Of a stretch of DNA of 64,000 nucleotides, positions 35,072 through 44,973 are shown in pieces. The notes under the pieces are model-generated. The model was not told where the DNA came from, did no database searches, and saw only the letters and a list, made by a program, of their open reading frames with translations. The stretch comes from UBA3537 sp049889395 (GTDB taxonomy: Bacteria > Bacteroidota > Bacteroidia > Flavobacteriales > Flavobacteriaceae). The DNA is taken from NCBI GenBank assembly GCA_049889395.1, contig JBMHDM010000015.1, positions 115,700-179,699 on the forward strand, written 5' to 3'. The position numbers and the translations under genes are program-made. How positions within the stretch are numbered: position 1 is the stretch's first letter; the number at the start of each line of letters is the position of its first letter.

Positions 35072-36352
35072 ATGTTTTGCAACTGCTTCTACTGCAGAGA
35101 TAGTAAAATCAAGGTCATCATAAGACAATGCATCAGTAATAAACCAACTTTCAAAGGCGCTTGGGGCAATGTATATCCCTTGTTCTAGCATGCCATGGAA
35201 AAAACTCTTGAAACGCTGATTATTTCCCGTTGTTGCGGTTTTAAAATCAACAACCTGTGTGTTTGAAAAATGCACAGAAATCATAGATCCTAATCTGTTG
35301 ATGGTGTGTGGAATATCATTGGCAGTGAGTGTTTTTGAAATTCCTTTGTGCAGATAAGCTGTTTTTTGATTCAGTCTTTGGTAAACCTCATCATCATTAT
35401 TTAAATCTGTTAGAAGGGCATAACCAGCTGCCATCGCTAAGGGATTTCCACTCAGAGTTCCAGCTTGATATACAGGTCCTTCTGGGGCTAAATGACTCAT
35501 GATTTCATCTTTACCAGCAAAAGCACCTACTGGAAGTCCACCGCCAATTACTTTTCCAAAACAAACTATATCAGCCTTGATACCTGAAAGTTCTTGGACA
35601 CCGCCTTTGGCCAATCTAAATCCTGTCATAACCTCATCAAAAATGAGTAAGGCCTCATTTGTATTACATAAGTCACGAAGCCCCTCCAAAAATCCATCGA
35701 CAGGCGGAATACATCCCATATTCCCTGCCACAGGCTCTACAATAATGGCTGCAATATCGTTTTGGTTAGCCTCAAAAATTTCTTGAACGGCTTTAATGTT
35801 ATTGTATGGCGCTAATATGGTGTCTTTGGCTGTTCCTTGTGTTACACCTGGGCTGTTGGGACTACCAAAGGTTATTGCGCCACTGCCTGCTTGAATAAGG
35901 AAAGAATCGGAATGCCCATGGTAACAGCCTGAAAATTTGATGATTTTTTCTTTTCCTGTATAACCACGGGCCAGTCTTACGGCACTCATGCAGGCTTCTG
36001 TTCCTGAATTTACAAAACGAATTTTATCAATGTTTGGCACCATCGAAATGGCCAATTCCGCAATTTTAGTTTCAATTTCGGTAGGCATTCCAAATGAGGT
36101 TCCTTTTTTTGCTTTTTTTATAACAGCATCTACAACAGGTTTGTAGGCATGCCCTAAAATCATAGGACCCCAAGAATTGATGTAATCTATAAGACGATTA
36201 CCGTCTTCGTCATACAGATATGCCCCTTCTGCCTTTTGGACAAAAATGGGTGTTCCGCCGACTGCTTTGAAAGCTCGTACAGGTGAGTTTACCCCTCCAG
36301 GAATGACAGCGTTTGCTGCGCTAAATAATTGACTACTACGTTGATATTTCAT
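35066..36352 (-). CDS. hemL: Glutamate-1-semialdehyde 2,1-aminomutase
   Basis: 428 residues, fold-type I PLP enzyme. PLP lysine in CFGKVIGGGLPVGAFAG; other motifs NSGTEACMSAVRLARG and YHGHSDSFL. Converts glutamate-1-semialdehyde to 5-aminolevulinate in the C5 route to haem. No other haem genes are nearby. Its 3' end overlaps the end of the PAS pseudogene by 6 bp. Confidence 0.96.
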   Translation of the reverse strand: MKYQRSSQLFSAANAVIPGGVNSPVRAFKAVGGTPIFVQKAEGAYLYDEDGNRLIDYINSWGPMILGHAYKPVVDAVIKKAKKGTSFGMPTEIETKIAELAISMVPNIDKIRFVNSGTEACMSAVRLARGYTGKEKIIKFSGCYHGHSDSFLIQAGSGAITFGSPNSPGVTQGTAKDTILAPYNNIKAVQEIFEANQNDIAAIIVEPVAGNMGCIPPVDGFLEGLRDLCNTNEALLIFDEVMTGFRLAKGGVQELSGIKADIVCFGKVIGGGLPVGAFAGKDEIMSHLAPEGPVYQAGTLSGNPLAMAAGYALLTDLNNDDEVYQRLNQKTAYLHKGISKTLTANDIPHTINRLGSMISVHFSNTQVVDFKTATTGNNQRFKSFFHGMLEQGIYIAPSAFESWFITDALSYDDLDFTISAVEAVAKHL

Positions 36353-36357
36353 ACAAT

Positions 36358-37137
36358 TTAATTCGGTGAAATAATTAAGATTTGGCCTATGCTTAAAGTA
36401 TTTGAATTCAAGCGATTTGATGACTTTATTTGCTCAATTGAAATGTTGTACTGCTTGGAGATTGAATAAAGTGTATCTCCTTTTTGAACGGTGTGGGTTT
36501 TAGTGTTTGGGACATTATCCGTTGAAGTAGTATTTTTTTTATTAAAAATATCATACTCGTATAATTTGTAACGTTCTATTAAGCTAATGAGTTTTTTTGG
36601 ATATTTAGGATCGGTTGCATAGCCAGCTTTTTTTAAACCTCTCGCCCAAGATTTGTAATCTGTAGGTTTGTATTTGAACAAATTGGCATATCGTTTTCTA
36701 TTGGCTAAAAAGAGAGAATGATCTCTGTAGGATTGATTGGGATCATTGTATTTCCTGAAACATTCTTGAGCTCTATCATCGTCATGATAAATCCTAGGGC
36801 CAGTCCAATCGTGACACTTAATGCCAAAATGATTATTAGCTTCTCTAGCCAATCTTCCCTTTCCTGAACCTGACTCTAAAATGCCTTGTGCCAGTGTGAT
36901 ACTAGCCGGGATACCATATAATCTCATCTCATGTATAGCTGCAGTTTTGAAAAAGGCAATATATTCAGTTGTTGAATTATAGTTTGGTTTAATAACAACT
37001 GGTGGCGTTTCAGGGGTTTGAGGCGATGGAATATTGACTTCAACTCTTGTATTGCTTTTTTCTCTAGCCTTTTTTCGAGCACCGCAACTCGACAAAATGA
37101 TCATAGATATCAACATAAGTGTAAATCGATTTGTCAT
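36358..37137 (-). CDS. Glucosaminidase (GH73-like) with LysM domain
   Basis: 259 residues. Lipoprotein signal with lipobox LSSC (Cys at about 18). Glucosaminidase domain about 50-195 with the catalytic Glu in TLAQGILESGSGKGRLA and the following NNHFGIKCH motif. C-terminal LysM about 212-257 (HTVQKGDTLYSISKQYNISIEQIKSSN). Cleaves peptidoglycan glycan strands at the outer-membrane side of the wall. Start overlaps the stop of the upstream desulfhydrase-like gene by 4 bp; hemL follows 5 bp after its end. Confidence 0.92.
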   Translation of the reverse strand: MTNRFTLMLISMIILSSCGARKKAREKSNTRVEVNIPSPQTPETPPVVIKPNYNSTTEYIAFFKTAAIHEMRLYGIPASITLAQGILESGSGKGRLAREANNHFGIKCHDWTGPRIYHDDDRAQECFRKYNDPNQSYRDHSLFLANRKRYANLFKYKPTDYKSWARGLKKAGYATDPKYPKKLISLIERYKLYEYDIFNKKNTTSTDNVPNTKTHTVQKGDTLYSISKQYNISIEQIKSSNRLNSNTLSIGQILIISPN

Positions 37138-38027
37138 TTTATTAATCCTCTTTGTTGTTTTAATAACCGTTGATTCATCCCTGCTATACTTTGCAATCCG
37201 CCTGTGTGCAATACTAAAATTTTGGCTGTTTTTGAAAAAAATCCTTTTTTTAATAAATCAAATATTCCGTACATCATTTTTCCCGTGTAAATCGGGTCTA
37301 GCGAGATTCCAAAATTTTGCTTGAAAAAATTCATAAAATCAATTAGTTCAGAATCAACCTTGGCATATCCTCCAAAATGATAATTATGGCACAATTCCCA
37401 ATTGGTTTGTTTTACAAATTTACGAATATCTTGACTTAAAAAAGAACCTTTTAGGGCTGGAAAACCAATTATTTTTTGATGGGGCAAACTGGAATTTATC
37501 AAGCCGGAAATCGTTCCCCCTGTTCCAACAGCACAACAGATCACATCAAATTGTTCATCGCTTTCCGTTAAAATCTCCTCACAGCCTTTGACCGCTAATT
37601 CGTTCGTACCCCCCTCTGGAATAATATAGGCGTATGGGTAGTTTTGCTTTAGTTCTTTCAAAAAATTATCACTGTCTTTTGTTCTATAAAGCTCACGAGA
37701 TATAAATTTAAATTTCATTCCACAAGATTTTGCAAAATTCAAAGTGGGATTCATCTCTAATTTTTGAGCCAATTCCTGTCCTCTTATGAGACCAATTGTA
37801 GGAATATTTAAGGCATTTCCAGCAGCGGCTGTTGCTGCAATATGATTTGAAAAAGCACCACCAAATGTCAAAATACTATCAAAATTACCTCTTTGAAAAT
37901 ATTCGATATTATATTTTAATTTTCTAAACTTATTACCTGAAACAAAAGGATGAATTTGATATTCTGGTTTTAAATAAACCTGAGTTGTGAGTTGAACATT
38001 TTTAACGGAATCCTCTTGAAGTATCAT
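37134..38027 (-). CDS. D-cysteine desulfhydrase/ACC deaminase-like PLP enzyme
   Basis: 297 residues, fold-type II PLP enzyme. The PLP lysine lies in SGNKFRKLKYNIEYF (about residue 34) and the phosphate loop in CCAVGTGGTISGL. Members split D-cysteine to pyruvate, sulfide and ammonia or act on 1-aminocyclopropane-1-carboxylate; substrate not assigned. First gene of a unit with the glucosaminidase and hemL genes. Confidence 0.85.
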   Translation of the reverse strand: MILQEDSVKNVQLTTQVYLKPEYQIHPFVSGNKFRKLKYNIEYFQRGNFDSILTFGGAFSNHIAATAAAGNALNIPTIGLIRGQELAQKLEMNPTLNFAKSCGMKFKFISRELYRTKDSDNFLKELKQNYPYAYIIPEGGTNELAVKGCEEILTESDEQFDVICCAVGTGGTISGLINSSLPHQKIIGFPALKGSFLSQDIRKFVKQTNWELCHNYHFGGYAKVDSELIDFMNFFKQNFGISLDPIYTGKMMYGIFDLLKKGFFSKTAKILVLHTGGLQSIAGMNQRLLKQQRGLIK

Positions 38028-38113
38028 TACATTTTACTTTGTCTGAACAAAAATAAAAAATAGTGTCATGACCCCGATAATCCACAACTCCTATTTTTGT
38101 GTAGAAATTACTT

Positions 38114-38121
38114 TATATTTG
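38114..38121 (+). promoter_or_regulatory. Candidate -7 box close to the DUF5522 start
   Basis: TATATTTG ends 6 bp before the ATG at 38128. A TTTTTG upstream (about 38094-38099) is too close (14-bp gap) for an ideal -33 element. The position suggests a leaderless or nearly leaderless transcript. Confidence 0.45.
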
Positions 38122-38127
38122 TTTAAT

Positions 38128-38295
38128 ATGAAAAGAAATCCCCCAGTTGAAGATGGTGATTTTTACTTAACCAAGGAAGGTTACCGCTGTTTTACAACAC
38201 AGTATCACCTAAAAAGAGGGTTTTGCTGTGAGAGCAATTGTAAGCATTGTCCGTATGGATATGACCCCAAAACAAATACTAAACAAAAAGTATGA
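38128..38295 (+). CDS. DUF5522 small cysteine-rich protein
   Basis: 55 residues from the ATG at 38128; a longer frame to 38068 would start inside the promoter box. The core FTTQYHLKRGFCCESNCKHCPYGYD matches DUF5522 in its spacing: here C32, C33, C37 and C40 could bind a metal. Function unknown. Its stop overlaps the start of hutU by 4 bp (ATGA), so hutU is translated with it. Confidence 0.78.
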   Translation: MKRNPPVEDGDFYLTKEGYRCFTTQYHLKRGFCCESNCKHCPYGYDPKTNTKQKV

Positions 38296-40292
38296 ATACA
38301 TTAACTAAAACTTTTCAGGACGAAATACTAGAGGGAATTCCAAATACATTACCCCCTCTAAAACCCTTTGATTCATCGTATAATCATGCGCCAAAACGAA
38401 AAGCTATTTTGAACTCAAAAGAAAAACAATTGGCACTTAGGAATGCCTTACGTTATTTTGACTCAAAATTTCACGCAGAACTATTACCAGAATTCAAAGC
38501 AGAGCTAGAGACCAACGGAAGAATTTACATGTACCGTTTCAGGCCAGATCATAAAATATTCGCAAGGCCTATCAATCAATACCCGGCAAAAAACCGTCAA
38601 GCTGCAGCCATAATGCTTATGATTCAAAATAACTTGGATGACGCCGTGGCTCAACATCCTCATGAATTGATTACTTATGGCGGTAATGGGGCTGTTTTTT
38701 CAAATTGGGCACAATACCGATTGACCATGAAATATTTATCTGAAATGAATGATGAGCAAACTCTGGTTATGTACTCAGGCCACCCAATGGGGCTTTTCCC
38801 ATCCCACAAAAATGCACCAAGAGTAGTCGTTACCAATGGCATGATGATTCCCAATTACTCTAAACCAGATGATTGGGAAAAATTCAATGCGCTAGGGGTC
38901 ACACAATTTGGTCAAATGACCGCAGGGAGCTACATGTATATTGGACCTCAAGGCATCGTCCATGGCACAACCATTACTGTATTGAATGCCTTTAGAAAAA
39001 TTAAAAAATCGCCCAATGGAGGAATTTTCTTGACAGCTGGACTAGGCGGTATGAGTGGCGCACAACCCAAAGCTGGTAATATTGCAGGGTGCATAACAAT
39101 TTGCGCTGAAGTTAATCCGAAGGCAACACATACCAGACATTCCCAAGGATGGGTAGATGAAGTTTATGAGACCACAAAAAAACTAATTGATCGTGTTAAA
39201 ATCGCCAAAAAAAATAAAGAAACGGTGTCTTTGGCCTATCAAGGCAATGTCATCGACGTCTGGGAAGCATTTTATGAAGCTAATATTTTTGTAGATATAG
39301 GTAGTGATCAAACCTCATTACACAATCCATGGTCGGGCGGGTATTACCCGGTCGGTTTATCTTTTGATGAGGCCAATACTATGATGAATAAACAACCTGA
39401 ACAATTTAAGAAACTGGTCAAAAAAAGTTTACTGAGACATGCTTCTATTATCAAAAAACATACTCAAAAAGGGACCTATTTTTTTGATTATGGCAATGCA
39501 TTTTTGTTAGAGGCTTCCAGAGCTGGAGCAGACATATTAAAGGAAAACACACAAGATTTTATTTACCCAAGTTATGTTCAAGATATCATGGGTCCCATGT
39601 GCTTTGACTACGGATTTGGTCCATTCCGATGGGTTTGTGCTAGTGGAGAAGAATCGGATCTAGCCAAAACAGATGCCATTGCTTGCATGGTTCTTGAACA
39701 AATGATTTTGACAGCACCTGATGATATTCAACTACAAATGAAAGATAACATACAGTGGATTAAAGGGGCACAAAACAACAATTTGGTAGTTGGCTCACAA
39801 GCCAGGATTTTGTATGCTGATGCTGAGGGAAGGATAAAAATTGCTGAAGCCTTTAACGCTGCAATTGCCAATGGAGAGATTGGTCCTGTAATCTTAGGTA
39901 GAGATCATCATGACGTTTCCGGAACAGATTCTCCCTACAGAGAAACGAGTAACATATACGATGGCTCAAGATTTACAGCTGATATGGCTATTCACAATGT
40001 CATTGGAGATAGTTTTAGAGGGGCAACATGGGTTAGCATACACAATGGTGGCGGTGTTGGCTGGGGAGAAGTTATTAATGGTGGATTTGGTATGGTTCTT
40101 GATGGATCATTAGAGGCATCGAAAAAGCTTGAGTCCATGTTATTCTGGGATGTCAACAATGGTATTGCCAGACGTAACTGGGCTAGAAATGAAGGAGCTA
40201 TATTGGCCATTAAACGTGCAATGGAAAATGAACCTAACTTAAAAGTTACTATCCCTAACAATGTAGATCATTCACTTTTTCAAAAAGTATAA
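38292..40292 (+). CDS. hutU: Urocanate hydratase
   Basis: 666 residues; the long form seen in Bacteroidota (Proteobacterial enzymes are about 555). NAD-binding GLGGMSGAQPKA near the centre, FDYGFGPFRWVCASGEESDLA towards the C-terminus and DHHDVSGTDSPYRETSN. Adds water to urocanate to give imidazolone propionate in histidine breakdown. hutH, hutI and hutG are not in the window, so the rest of the pathway must be elsewhere. Coupled to DUF5522. Confidence 0.95.
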   Translation: MNTLTKTFQDEILEGIPNTLPPLKPFDSSYNHAPKRKAILNSKEKQLALRNALRYFDSKFHAELLPEFKAELETNGRIYMYRFRPDHKIFARPINQYPAKNRQAAAIMLMIQNNLDDAVAQHPHELITYGGNGAVFSNWAQYRLTMKYLSEMNDEQTLVMYSGHPMGLFPSHKNAPRVVVTNGMMIPNYSKPDDWEKFNALGVTQFGQMTAGSYMYIGPQGIVHGTTITVLNAFRKIKKSPNGGIFLTAGLGGMSGAQPKAGNIAGCITICAEVNPKATHTRHSQGWVDEVYETTKKLIDRVKIAKKNKETVSLAYQGNVIDVWEAFYEANIFVDIGSDQTSLHNPWSGGYYPVGLSFDEANTMMNKQPEQFKKLVKKSLLRHASIIKKHTQKGTYFFDYGNAFLLEASRAGADILKENTQDFIYPSYVQDIMGPMCFDYGFGPFRWVCASGEESDLAKTDAIACMVLEQMILTAPDDIQLQMKDNIQWIKGAQNNNLVVGSQARILYADAEGRIKIAEAFNAAIANGEIGPVILGRDHHDVSGTDSPYRETSNIYDGSRFTADMAIHNVIGDSFRGATWVSIHNGGGVGWGEVINGGFGMVLDGSLEASKKLESMLFWDVNNGIARRNWARNEGAILAIKRAMENEPNLKVTIPNNVDHSLFQKV

Positions 40293-40314
40293 AATCATTT
40301 AATAGACTTAAGTT

Positions 40315-40842
40315 ATGAAATTACATGTTTTACCCATCGCATTCGCGCTATGTCTAATCACCTCTTGCGATTCAGTACGCGTTGTAGCAGATTATGATCG
40401 ATCTGTAGATTTTAACAGCTATAAAACCTTTGCTTTTTTCAAGGATGGAATTGATAAAGCCAAAATTAGTGATCTGGACAAACGCCGTATTTTACGAGCC
40501 ATAGAATCCGAATTGATGGCTAAAGGGTTTACAAAATCAGACACACCAGATTTATTAGTAAATATTTTTACTAAAGAGCGCCAAGAGGTTAATGTCTACA
40601 ACCAAGGTTGGGGCATGTACGGTTGGGGTTGGGGCTGGGGTCCAATGGGCTGGAATCAAACTAATGTAACGAATTCAACTAGAGGCTCCCTATTTATAGA
40701 TTTGATTGATGCGCAAAACAAAGAACTGGTTTGGCAAGGCATTGGTCAGGGTTATTTGACTTCTAGAATGGACCGTAAAGTGGAACGAATCAGAGAGTTT
40801 GTATCATCTGTGTTGGCTAAATATCCCCCAGAACGCAAATAA
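40315..40842 (+). CDS. DUF4136 lipoprotein
   Basis: 175 residues. Lipoprotein signal with lipobox LITSC (Cys at about 18). The body is a DUF4136 domain: the start VVADYDRSVDFNSYKTFAF, RRILRAIESELMAKGF, and ELVWQGIGQGYL are typical. A Trp/Gly-rich loop (GWGMYGWGWGWGPMGW, about 97-112) sits in the middle. Function unknown; outer-membrane location likely. Follows hutU by 22 bp, convergent with the permease gene. Confidence 0.85.
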   Translation: MKLHVLPIAFALCLITSCDSVRVVADYDRSVDFNSYKTFAFFKDGIDKAKISDLDKRRILRAIESELMAKGFTKSDTPDLLVNIFTKERQEVNVYNQGWGMYGWGWGWGPMGWNQTNVTNSTRGSLFIDLIDAQNKELVWQGIGQGYLTSRMDRKVERIREFVSSVLAKYPPERK

Positions 40843-40845
40843 CTT

Positions 40846-41919
40846 CTAGGCTTTTACATCCATAATATCCCGGAGCGTGTTGCCAATAAGCATAAAAGCC
40901 ATGACCAAAATCATTATACAAAAGCCTGGAATGAGTGCCAAATAGGCTTTTCCCAAAATAATTTCATTGTAGTGAGACTTAATCATAGCGCCCCAACTAG
41001 ACATAGGAGGTTGGGCACCAATTCCTAAAAAACTCAACCCGCTTTCAATGAGTATAGCGGCAGCAAAATTAGCAGCAGAAATCACTATGACTGGGGCCAA
41101 GACGTTGGGAAGGATATGCTTAAAAATAATTCGAAAATCAGAGTAACCCAATGCTTTGGCAGCAATAACATACTGCTGTTCTTTCACACTCATTACTTCA
41201 CCCCGAACCACACGTGCAATCTCTACCCACATGGTTAATCCTACAGCAATAAAGACCTGCCAAAATCCCTTACCCAAGGCTAGTGTAATCGCGATAACCA
41301 ATAGTAAAGTGGGTATGGACCATGTTACATTTATAATCCACATAATTAGGGCGTCTGCTCGGCCGCCAAAGAAGCCAGCTATGCTCCCCAAGGTTATTCC
41401 AATGATCAAGGAGATTAGAACTGCTACAAATCCTATAAAAAATGAAATTCGAGACCCCACTAATATTCGACTCAACAGATCTCTCCCGTACTTGTCAGTG
41501 CCTAAATAAAATGTTCGTTGTTCTACAAAAGGCCTTTCTGTATTTGAAAAATCTAAAACTTCGGAGGTAGCATATGATTCTTGACCATTGTACGGTTGAT
41601 AAATTACTGTATGACCATCAAAACGATGCGATAAAATGGGCCATTCAAAATTGGGAGATTTCGTTCCAAAAAACAATTTGTCAAAATAATTTTGAGACTC
41701 TATTTGTGTGGAGGGTTGAACTAGCATGTTGACTTTAAAACCTGGTGGTTTGGAATGAATACTCAAATGCATTTGATTGGCAAAACGGGAAGAGTCTGGA
41801 GCCAGGACATAGGCAAAAATGGCAACAAATGCAATGACCAAAATAAAATACATACTGGCAACACCAAAAAAATGTTGTTTAAATTTTTGGAGCGAACGGT
41901 CTGTAAATCCTTGCATCAT
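40846..41919 (-). CDS. Oligopeptide ABC transporter permease (OppC/DppC-like)
   Basis: 357 residues. One N-terminal helix, an OppC-type extracytoplasmic stretch of about 120 residues, then five helices. The EAA-loop segment AKALGYSDFRIIFKHILPNVLAPVIVI and the DKYGRDLLSRILVGSR segment are typical of the DppC family. No OppB, ATPase or binding-protein gene is adjacent, so partners must be encoded elsewhere. Sits 6 bp after the protease gene on the same strand. Confidence 0.88.
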   Translation of the reverse strand: MMQGFTDRSLQKFKQHFFGVASMYFILVIAFVAIFAYVLAPDSSRFANQMHLSIHSKPPGFKVNMLVQPSTQIESQNYFDKLFFGTKSPNFEWPILSHRFDGHTVIYQPYNGQESYATSEVLDFSNTERPFVEQRTFYLGTDKYGRDLLSRILVGSRISFFIGFVAVLISLIIGITLGSIAGFFGGRADALIMWIINVTWSIPTLLLVIAITLALGKGFWQVFIAVGLTMWVEIARVVRGEVMSVKEQQYVIAAKALGYSDFRIIFKHILPNVLAPVIVISAANFAAAILIESGLSFLGIGAQPPMSSWGAMIKSHYNEIILGKAYLALIPGFCIMILVMAFMLIGNTLRDIMDVKA

Positions 41920-41925
41920 TTTTAG

Positions 41926-44052
41926 TTAGTCCTTCAAAACTGAAAGTTTATTGACTTTAAGTGTGCTATTGAGATCCGTCAAAACATTGAGCGCTTCTTC
42001 CATATATATATCCTTAGCCAAAGATTCATGCCAACGTTCCCGATTGATTTTAAATACCGAATCTTGCTCCATCATAGGCAATTCATAAGGGAGTGATTCG
42101 AAAGTAAGATTTGTAGAATAATCTTTTAAACTATCAAAACGTTCAGACTCTTTTTTATTTCGTGCTAATTCGGCGTCATAGTCAATATACTTTAAACTAT
42201 ACAAGTCTTTGGAGCGTACTTTCTGAATCCATTTGGCGTTTTCGTCAATGAGTTTGATTTCGGGACTTTTCGCCATGCGTTCCTTGCTACGTCTTATGGT
42301 GGTCTCGTAATCAATAGGGCTATCCCATAGATCATAAGATGCTGATTGAATTTCGTCCCATTCCAACGGATTGTCTTGGTCTTTTTCTCCCATATCGATA
42401 TAACTGTATCGATCTGGTACAACCACGTCGCTTTTTACACCCTCAAGTTGAGTAGATCCACCATTGATGCGGTAATATTTTTGGGTTGTAAATTTGAAAG
42501 CTCCCATATCGCCGTTGGTGTTATTTTTGATCATCATATTTAGATCGATTACATTTTGTACCGTTCCTTTTCCATAGGTTTGCTTGCTACCTATGATAAC
42601 AGCTCGCTTATAGTCTTGCATGGCCGCAGCTAGAATTTCTGAAGCAGAAGCCGAAAATTCATTAACTAAAATAACCAACGGTCCGCCCCATTCTACAGAA
42701 TCGTCTCTGTCGCTAAGAACCTGACGGTCCTCACCCGTTGAACGAACCTGTACGATAGGGCCATCTTTTATAAATAGGCCACCTATATCAACTACAGTTT
42801 TCAAAGAACCACCGCCGTTGTTTCTTAAATCTAAAACCAATCCCTCTACTCCCTCTGCTTTCAAACGTCGTATTTCTTGCTTGATATCTGAAGTTGCATT
42901 TCTGCTATTTACATCTTGAAAATCAATGTAAAATTTGGGGAGATTTATCACACCGAATTTATAATCCCCTTTCTCAACTACACTTGATTTGGCATAAGTT
43001 TCTTCCAATTCAATTTCATCTCTAGGTATCATAAGGTCTTCGATGGTCCCATCTACTCTTTTGAGCGTGAGGATAACATTTGTTCCTTTAGGTCCTTTGA
43101 TGAGTTTAACCGCATCGTCCAGACGCATTCCAACAACGCTAACGGCCTCTTCTTCGTTTTCTTGACGTACTTTCAATATGATGTCACCAACTTGAAGTTT
43201 ATTTTGACGCCATGCCGATCCGCCAGAAATCAGTTCCGTTATGCTGATATTGTCCATTCTCTTTTGTAATCGTGCCCCAATCCCTTCATATTTTCCAGAC
43301 ATAGCTGCATCAAAGCGATCTTTATCTTGTGGAGCAAAATAAAACGTATGTGGGTCGAATGATTCCGCAATAGCGTTTATATACATCGATAGCCAATCTT
43401 CACGGCGCATGTCGTCGAAATAAACAGCTGTTTCTTGTAAACTTCGTAGCGTTGATGCACGAGATTCCTCCTCTAGTTGTTGTAAAGTTTTCGGAGTAAA
43501 ATTATCGTCCTTAGATTTTGATTCCTGTTCTGACACCAAATCGTGGTAATTAGCTAGCGTACTAAATTTAAGTTGTTTTCGCCATCGGTCTTTCATGTCA
43601 TCTGTGGAGGAGACAAAGTCTAATTTTTCGGAATCGGACTGATAAGTCTCGTCAATATTATAATTAAATGGGGTATTTAGGACCGCCTCATAAATGGTTC
43701 TGGTTTCTTTTATTCGGGCTAGCAATTTGTCATATACGAGATTAAAAAACTGGACATCGTAATTCTTTATCTGATCATCGAGTTCCGTTTCATATTGTCT
43801 GAAGGTCTCGATATCTGAGGCATAGAAATAATGTTTAAAGGGGTCAACTTGATTCAAGAATCGCGAGTAAACGTCTTTTGAAAATTCATCATTAAAATCT
43901 TTGGGTTGAAAATGTCCTTGTTCTAACAAATATGTGACCAGTTGCATTAATAATTTATCCTTGTCTGGATTATCGAATGTTTTCGTCGTAAAACTGCAAG
44001 AGGCAAAACCAACTAAAATCGATAGTAAAAAGATGTTAAAGTTTCGTTTCAT
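41926..44052 (-). CDS. prc: Tail-specific protease (S41, Prc-like)
   Basis: 708 residues. Lipoprotein-like signal (VGFASC). N-terminal helical region, a PDZ domain about 250-330 (GIGARLQKRMDNISI, VGDIILKV), then the S41 protease core with the Ser in VNEFSASASEILAAAMQDY and the Lys in GSKQTYGKGTVQNV. A C-terminal DUF3340-like region ends the protein. Such periplasmic proteases trim C-termini of envelope proteins. Gene symbol by family similarity. Confidence 0.93.
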   Translation of the reverse strand: MKRNFNIFLLSILVGFASCSFTTKTFDNPDKDKLLMQLVTYLLEQGHFQPKDFNDEFSKDVYSRFLNQVDPFKHYFYASDIETFRQYETELDDQIKNYDVQFFNLVYDKLLARIKETRTIYEAVLNTPFNYNIDETYQSDSEKLDFVSSTDDMKDRWRKQLKFSTLANYHDLVSEQESKSKDDNFTPKTLQQLEEESRASTLRSLQETAVYFDDMRREDWLSMYINAIAESFDPHTFYFAPQDKDRFDAAMSGKYEGIGARLQKRMDNISITELISGGSAWRQNKLQVGDIILKVRQENEEEAVSVVGMRLDDAVKLIKGPKGTNVILTLKRVDGTIEDLMIPRDEIELEETYAKSSVVEKGDYKFGVINLPKFYIDFQDVNSRNATSDIKQEIRRLKAEGVEGLVLDLRNNGGGSLKTVVDIGGLFIKDGPIVQVRSTGEDRQVLSDRDDSVEWGGPLVILVNEFSASASEILAAAMQDYKRAVIIGSKQTYGKGTVQNVIDLNMMIKNNTNGDMGAFKFTTQKYYRINGGSTQLEGVKSDVVVPDRYSYIDMGEKDQDNPLEWDEIQSASYDLWDSPIDYETTIRRSKERMAKSPEIKLIDENAKWIQKVRSKDLYSLKYIDYDAELARNKKESERFDSLKDYSTNLTFESLPYELPMMEQDSVFKINRERWHESLAKDIYMEEALNVLTDLNSTLKVNKLSVLKD

Positions 44053-44168
44053 GTTATAACCGTATTGGGTGTTTACACTAAATTATCGGTATTTGTCCAA
44101 TAATCAGGCCAACTTATTGATAATTTTTTGTTAAAGCAAAGAAAGCAGCCGAATGATTCAAAATTACT

Positions 44169-44176
44169 TACTTTTG
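44169..44176 (+). promoter_or_regulatory. Candidate -7 box for surE
   Basis: TACTTTTG, full match to TAnnTTTG, 20 bp before the ATG at 44197. It lies inside the longer frame that begins at 44128, which supports the later start. -33 element not clear. Confidence 0.42.
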
Positions 44177-44196
44177 TTAATGAAAACAAAGAAAAA

Positions 44197-44973
44197 ATGA
44201 CAAAAAGACCACTAATTTTGGTGACCAATGATGATGGTATCACCGCGCCAGGAATTCGAACACTCATTAAGGTTATGAATTCTCTTGGAGACGTGATTGT
44301 AGTCGCTCCAGACAGCCCCCAAAGCGGAATGGGCCATGCCATTACCATCAACGAAACGCTCTACTGCAGAGAAGAACATATCGACAATGGTCCGCAAAAA
44401 GAATACAGTTGCTCAGGAACACCAGCAGATTGTGTAAAGTTGGCCGTTCATGAGCTATTGGGCAGAAAACCCGATTTATGTGTTTCAGGTATTAATCACG
44501 GTTCAAACTCTTCAATCAATGTCATTTATTCGGGAACAATGAGTGCTGCGATAGAAGCCGGAATGGAGGGGATTCCCGCCATTGGTTTTTCTCTGGTCAA
44601 TTACAGTTGGGATGCAGACTTTAAACCTGCTGAACCCTACATAAAAAATATCTGTCAAAATGTACTTGATAATGGTCTTCAAAAAGGGATTATTTTGAAT
44701 GTCAATTTTCCAGGCCTACAAAACGAACCGATAAAAGGGGTTAAAATTTGTCGCCAAGCTAATGCCAACTGGATTGAAAAATTTGACAAACGCCAGAGTC
44801 CTATGGGACGTGATTATTATTGGCTAACAGGTGAGTTTGTTAATAAAGATAAAGGGCAAGATACCGACGAATGGGCTCTGGAAAATGGGTATGTATCGGT
44901 CGTTCCTGTACAATATGATTTGACCGCACATCATTATATTCAAGAACTAAATAATTGGTCTTTCGATGAATAA
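44197..44973 (+). CDS. surE: 5'/3'-nucleotidase SurE
   Basis: 258 residues from the ATG at 44197, where the conserved N-terminus (RPLILVTNDDGITAPGI, with the metal-binding DD) begins. Other sites: DSPQSGMGHAIT, SGINHGSNSSINVIYSGTMSAA. Dephosphorylates nucleoside monophosphates, helping survival in stationary phase. The 3' end overlaps the next gene by 8 bp, the start of a surE-membrane protein-lpxB operon. Confidence 0.95.
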   Translation: MTKRPLILVTNDDGITAPGIRTLIKVMNSLGDVIVVAPDSPQSGMGHAITINETLYCREEHIDNGPQKEYSCSGTPADCVKLAVHELLGRKPDLCVSGINHGSNSSINVIYSGTMSAAIEAGMEGIPAIGFSLVNYSWDADFKPAEPYIKNICQNVLDNGLQKGIILNVNFPGLQNEPIKGVKICRQANANWIEKFDKRQSPMGRDYYWLTGEFVNKDKGQDTDEWALENGYVSVVPVQYDLTAHHYIQELNNWSFDE

